Shown here piece after piece: positions 21,616 through 22,096 of a stretch of 22,096 nucleotides of DNA. How positions within the stretch are numbered: the first letter of the stretch is position 1; each line of letters opens with the position of its first letter. The translations under genes and the position numbers were made by a program. Below the pieces are notes generated by a model, which saw nothing but the letters and a program-made list of their open reading frames with translations, was not told the origin of the DNA and did not search any database. The DNA comes from CAZXNF01 sp050741255 (GTDB lineage Bacteria > Pseudomonadota > Gammaproteobacteria > Burkholderiales > SG8-41), in NCBI GenBank assembly GCA_050741255.1, contig JBOIEQ010000065.1, positions 1-22,096 on the forward strand. Direction: 5' to 3'.

Positions 21616-22096
21616 GCGGCGGACGTTCCGCGCAGGCGCTGCCAGGCGACCGGCAGCAGGAAGCCCGCGCAGCAGATCAGCAGCCCGTACAGGTTGGTGC
21701 CGAGGAGCAGCGCGTATTTTCCGCTGCCGATTGCCCATGACGCGGGGATCAGGCCGGCCGCGAGCAGCGCGCCCAGGGCGATGCCCGGCCAGAACGCGAG
21801 GTGAAAGCTCCACGGCGAGCGCGTGACGAGCGGCGCGAGGAGGAACACGGGGGCCAGCCCCATCACCATCGTGCCGCTGATGGTGGTGGCTTTCAGGATG
21901 TCGGTGCCGGCGATCATCGGCAGGTTGCCGAACACCGCGAAGGCCAGCATGGTCCACATGCCGACCTTGATGGCCCGCGCGCCCTGCGCGGCGGCGCTGC
22001 GACCGGCCAGGAGCGGCATGTCCTGGCCGACCGACTTGGCGACCGAAGCGAAGGTGGAATCGATGGTTGAACCGGCGGCGACGATCATGATCATGG
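21612..22096 (-). CDS. Sodium:solute symporter-like permease, C-terminal part (cut by window edge)
   Basis: Only the last 161 residues are in the window; the frame is open to the right edge, and the ATG at 22094 is not a credible start. The fragment begins in a membrane helix and continues AAGSTIDSTFASVAKSVGQDMP, which resembles the segment of SSS-family sodium symporters in which small and hydroxyl residues line the second sodium site. At least three further hydrophobic spans follow (about 45-65, 70-90 and 100-155). The substrate cannot be named from this part. It appears to be the first gene in this window of the minus-strand operon, overlapping the phosphoesterase gene by 4 bases. Confidence 0.7.
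   Translation of the reverse strand, partial: MIMIVAAGSTIDSTFASVAKSVGQDMPLLAGRSAAAQGARAIKVGMWTMLAFAVFGNLPMIAGTDILKATTISGTMVMGLAPVFLLAPLVTRSPWSFHLAFWPGIALGALLAAGLIPASWAIGSGKYALLLGTNLYGLLICCAGFLLPVAWQRLRGTSAA

Overview
This window is GC-rich, densely coded chromosomal DNA with many 4-base start/stop overlaps. The protein set points to a proteobacterium, most likely a betaproteobacterium with sulfur-oxidising ability. The main clues are the form of ClpA, a flavocytochrome c sulfide dehydrogenase, a 3-mercaptopyruvate sulfurtransferase, and a Rieske oxygenase of the betaine/carnitine type. The lineage is inferred from family resemblance only. I see no rRNA, tRNA, CRISPR array, IS element or phage gene.

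Left part (1-4096): the 3' part of clpA ends at a strong intrinsic terminator. It is followed by a two-gene sulfide dehydrogenase operon, fccA (monoheme cytochrome c) and fccB (Tat-exported flavoprotein), which ends at its own terminator. A DUF2784 membrane protein lies on the opposite strand.

Central part (4169-13902), the most interesting: a minus-strand operon reads class III nucleotide cyclase/AAA-ATPase/TPR protein -> YcaO -> TfuA-like protein -> thermolysin-like metallopeptidase -> a 227-residue unknown protein ending in four tandem RGDM hexapeptide repeats. The first two junctions are 4-base ATGA overlaps. YcaO-TfuA pairs are known to install backbone thioamides. I therefore read this as a candidate thioamide-type peptide- or protein-modification system, with the repeat-tailed protein as a possible substrate; that last step is inference. 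A stand-alone LuxR-type HTH protein is encoded divergently from the operon. Facing it is a Crp-family regulator that keeps CRP-like cyclic-nucleotide and DNA-contact residues. Two nearly identical dyads, GGTGCG-N4-CGCAC(C/T), lie in the two divergent promoter regions of this block. Their GTG-N8-CAC geometry is that of CRP sites, suggesting a local cAMP-Crp circuit. Two small single-span membrane proteins lie beyond the second dyad.

Right part (13925-22096): a minus-strand pair encodes a Rieske oxygenase alpha subunit and a 3-mercaptopyruvate sulfurtransferase. A compact six-gene minus-strand operon follows, in transcription order: a sodium:solute symporter-like protein (cut by the window edge), a metallophosphoesterase-like protein that has lost its first metal motif, a TVP38/DedA-disulfide oxidoreductase fusion, a DUF547 exported protein, and two small glycosyltransferases of the TIGR04283 and TIGR04282 types. 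The only non-coding stretch over 300 bases is 15889-16213.
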